Source: Dethiosulfovibrio peptidovorans (lineage in GTDB: Bacteria > Synergistota > Synergistia > Synergistales > Dethiosulfovibrionaceae). From it: 64,000 nucleotides of DNA. This document shows, in pieces, positions 62,185 to 64,000 of the stretch. The notes under the pieces are model-generated. The model worked only from the letters and a program-made list of their open reading frames with translations, did no database searches and was not told where the DNA came from. Within the stretch, counting starts at the first letter, position 1. Every line of letters begins with the position of its first letter. The stretch is from NCBI GenBank assembly GCA_002748665.1, contig PDTB01000021.1:1-64000 (forward strand). Reading direction: 5' to 3'. The translations under genes were made by a program, and so were the position numbers.

Positions 62185-63354
62185 ATGAAGAGAAGAATAT
62201 GGAGTGCAGCAATGATGGTCTGTCTGGTGGTGCTTGGGGGAGCGTTGCCCGCGAGCGCTCGATACATGTTGGTTGGCATCGATGGCAAGGTAACCTGGAA
62301 CGAGCAGGGGGTCATGGAGTCCTTGCCGCCCGGTGCGGACAAGATTCAGATTTTTGACATAGCCAAGGGGGGCACCGAGCCCCAGCAGGTGACCGTTTTG
62401 GAGTTGTCTAACTCTATCTATGGCCCACCGACGAACATGGCCATCACAAAGGACGAACGTCTGGCCTTGGTGGCCAATTCTGTCGAGTGGGTTCAGAAAG
62501 ATGGCAAGTGGACGGCATCTCCCGGAAGGGAGATCTATGTCATTGATATGGAGGCTACCCCGCCGAAACGGATTGCCACGGTTACGGGAGACCTTCAGCC
62601 TTCCGGTATGGCCGTCAATAGAGCTGGAACTCTGGCCCTTGTGGCCAATCGTAAGGGCCATTCAGTAACGGTCTTTTCCATAGAAGGAAAGAGCGTGTCG
62701 TTGGTGGGCACCGTTTCCATGGGAGATGAGGTTGCTGCTGTATCGATCTCTCCAGATGGCAGCAAGGCCTGGGTGGTCAAGAACAAGGCCCATAAGTTGG
62801 CACTGCTTAGCATCGAAGGGACCAAGGTCGCCCCGACCGGTTTTGAGATTCCCGTTCTGTGGCCGTACAACGTGGACATGACCCCCGACGGTGCCCTGGC
62901 GTTTTGCTGTGATATGGGAGGTCCCGGAGGATCGTCGGGCCACGTGGACACCGTCTCGGTCATCGATATGACCCAGAATCCTCCTCGAGTGGTCGATCGT
63001 GTGGTGACCGGTGACGGCCCCGAAGGCTTTGCCGTCTCTCCCGATGGCTCGTATCTCGCTACGGTCAACATTCGGGGAAGCAACGTGGACCATGGCTCCT
63101 GGCTTTACCACAAAAAGGGGACCGTATCCCTTCTCAAGATCGACGGAAAGTCTCTCACCAAGGTGGACGAAGTTGAGGTAGAAGCAATGCCCGAGGGAGT
63201 TGTCTGGAGTCCTGATGGCGTGTGGATGTACGTTGGCAACTTCCTGGACAAGAACATGTCGGTCCTGAAGGTGGAGGAGGGGCGTCTTGTGAACACGGGG
63301 AAAACCATACCCCTGGCGGGAGGCCCCGCCTCCATGTGTGGCCCTGTGAAATAA
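62185..63354 (+). CDS. Exported YncE-like beta-propeller protein
   Basis: 389 residues with a signal peptide (cleavage near LPASAR). Repeated blades are easy to see: LVANSVEWVQ, PSGMAVNRAGTLALVANRKG, VAAVSISPDGSKAWVVKNKA, PYNVDMTPDGALAFCCDMGG, PEGFAVSPDGSYLATVNIRG and PEGVVWSPDGVWMYVGNFLD. This is the seven-bladed YVTN/lactonase-like fold. The function is unknown; binding or a sensor role in the periplasm is likely. A TTG further upstream (62158) is in frame, but ATG 62185 starts the signal peptide and is preferred. Confidence 0.88.
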   Translation: MKRRIWSAAMMVCLVVLGGALPASARYMLVGIDGKVTWNEQGVMESLPPGADKIQIFDIAKGGTEPQQVTVLELSNSIYGPPTNMAITKDERLALVANSVEWVQKDGKWTASPGREIYVIDMEATPPKRIATVTGDLQPSGMAVNRAGTLALVANRKGHSVTVFSIEGKSVSLVGTVSMGDEVAAVSISPDGSKAWVVKNKAHKLALLSIEGTKVAPTGFEIPVLWPYNVDMTPDGALAFCCDMGGPGGSSGHVDTVSVIDMTQNPPRVVDRVVTGDGPEGFAVSPDGSYLATVNIRGSNVDHGSWLYHKKGTVSLLKIDGKSLTKVDEVEVEAMPEGVVWSPDGVWMYVGNFLDKNMSVLKVEEGRLVNTGKTIPLAGGPASMCGPVK

Positions 63355-63397
63355 TCGATCTGATAGTATAGAGGGCTGTAATCCTTTGAGTATGAGG

Positions 63398-63449
63398 GAA
63401 ACAGCGCTTCCACTCAAGGAGAGAAGAAGCGCTGTTTCTCTCTTTTTTC
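63398..63449 (+). terminator. Rho-independent terminator after the beta-propeller gene
   Basis: GAAACAGCGCTTC pairs perfectly with GAAGCGCTGTTTC around a 15-nt loop, followed by TCTCTTTTTT. Confidence 0.93.
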
Positions 63450-63551
63450 GTTTGATTTTTTGTTTTATTCTCCATCAGGGAAAATGAGCTGTCTATAGGC
63501 GGTGATGTCTCTCCTGGCTCTGTCCTGCTCATCTGTGCTTGCGCATTCCTA

Positions 63552-63560
63552 TGCTATACT
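63552..63560 (+). promoter_or_regulatory. Possible extended -10 promoter of the S10-like gene
   Basis: TGCTATACT fits the extended -10 pattern (TGnTATACT). No convincing -35 hexamer lies 17 bp upstream. It is 73 bp before the start codon. Confidence 0.4.
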
Positions 63561-63632
63561 AAATTATCATGGGATGTTAGAAAAACCATCGTATGCAGGA
63601 TGTCCATACGGTCTCGAAGGAGCGTGCTGTGA

Positions 63633-64000
63633 ATGAAGCGTAAAGTTCTCTTGATCTGTTGTGTTTTTATCTGTTTTGTTCTGGGGGACTCTTCGGCGTG
63701 GAGCTCTCCCGTTAATGAAAACTCAGCCCAGGCTGCCCAGAGTGAAAAGCCTGATGTTGACGATTTACGTCCTCTTTCGTCCGACACAGTGGAGGTTTGC
63801 CGTCAGGTGACCATAGGGGGGCAGTCAATTGCCTACGAGGCCCAAAGCGAGCGGATGCCTCTGTTCGACGACGAGGGACGCCTCGTGGCGTGGGTGTTTT
63901 ACGTGGCCTACACGAGGCTTAACCAGGGTTCGGTCCATCGTCCTGTAGCCTTTGTCTTCAACGGAGGACCGGGAGCGTCGTCCCTGTTTCTGCATATGGG
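63633..64000 (+). CDS. Exported serine carboxypeptidase-like protein (S10), N-terminal part
   Basis: The first 122 codons, cut off by the window end. A signal peptide (MKRKVLLICCVFICFVLG) is followed by a polar linker. A propeptide-like region then contains LVAWVFYVAYTR, and the S10 oxyanion-hole motif FVFNGGPGASSLFLHMG is followed by the window end. Carboxypeptidase Y-like S10 proteins remove C-terminal residues from peptides. The ATG follows GAAGGAGCGTGCTGTGA. Together with the S9 peptidase it suggests extracytoplasmic peptide digestion. Confidence 0.85.
   Translation, partial: MKRKVLLICCVFICFVLGDSSAWSSPVNENSAQAAQSEKPDVDDLRPLSSDTVEVCRQVTIGGQSIAYEAQSERMPLFDDEGRLVAWVFYVAYTRLNQGSVHRPVAFVFNGGPGASSLFLHM

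Noticed and set aside
1-64000. CRISPR arrays, tRNA, rRNA and riboswitches
   Set aside because: No regularly spaced repeats, tRNA cloverleaf ends, rRNA blocks or known riboswitch cores were recognised on either strand. Small structured RNAs could be missed without a covariance search.

Overview
The window looks like a chromosomal segment of an anaerobic, peptide- and amino-acid-fermenting bacterium. Moderate-GC genes with strong AGGAGG ribosome binding sites, a high density of transporters (two Dpp-type ABC systems, a DctPQM TRAP, a TAXI TRAP, two SSS symporters, NCS1, NhaC-like, DUF819, EamA, YedE and MFS proteins), peptidases and organic-acid enzymes fit the Synergistota. A paired YeeE/YedE sulfur transporter would suit a thiosulfate reducer such as a Dethiosulfovibrio-like organism. 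The lineage is inferred from gene content only. There are no rRNA or tRNA genes and no CRISPR array.

Layout. 1-2.1 kb: end of a dipeptide ABC operon (permease tail, DppD, DppF, strong terminator). 2.5-13.4 kb: a pantothenate-related region. Leftward operon A is a PanE-type ketopantoate reductase followed by dctPQM, with an IclR regulator downstream. Leftward operon B is a YtcJ-type amidohydrolase, panB, yhdT and panF. An EamA exporter lies between them. Both operons start at nearly identical promoter/operator elements. 13.5-14.7 kb: two decayed insertion sequences. 14.9-20.7 kb: leftward operon of an SSS symporter, a small membrane protein, an unknown protein, a histidase-family protein that lacks the MIO-forming Ala-Ser-Gly, and a winged-helix/Fe-S protein. 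A divergent GntR regulator and a 48-bp palindrome sit at its head. 20.8-25.8 kb: exported S9 peptidase, YeeE/YedE pair, membrane-anchored coiled-coil protein. 26.4-36.1 kb: TAXI TRAP, DUF3870, dipeptide epimerase, DUF819 transporter, NlpC/P60 endopeptidase, a second carboxylate-type transporter and a cytoplasmic serine hydrolase, probably for murein peptide or dipeptide scavenging. 36.2-44.6 kb: housekeeping genes (csaA, methyltransferase, lemA, prfC), a cytoplasmic gamma-glutamyltransferase, an NhaC-like antiporter, a broken TacAT-type toxin-antitoxin pair, a foldback MITE and its half copy. 44.7-48 kb: an AT-rich stretch with an IS5 relic, a permease and an M20 amidohydrolase. 48.4-53.7 kb: an islet (PucR regulator, NCS1 permease, nitrilase-fold amidase, DUF1177 protein) bounded by 178-bp direct repeats. 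53.5-62 kb: leftward operon of ATP-grasp ligase, MFS exporter, and a peptide/opine-type ABC importer with a fused double ATPase, with a divergent LysR regulator. 62.2-64 kb: secreted beta-propeller protein and the start of an S10 carboxypeptidase-like gene.

Main proposals. (1) Operons A and B together could run the pantothenate pathway backwards: PanF uptake, amide hydrolysis to pantoate and beta-alanine, PanE oxidation to ketopantoate, and PanB retro-aldol cleavage to 2-ketoisovalerate plus methylene-THF. (2) The histidase-like protein keeps most of the family's active-site framework but cannot form the MIO electrophile in the usual way, so its operon may encode an undescribed catabolic route. 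(3) The PucR/NCS1/nitrilase/DUF1177 islet is a candidate pathway for an N-heterocyclic or amide substrate. All three are inferences from sequence and gene order.
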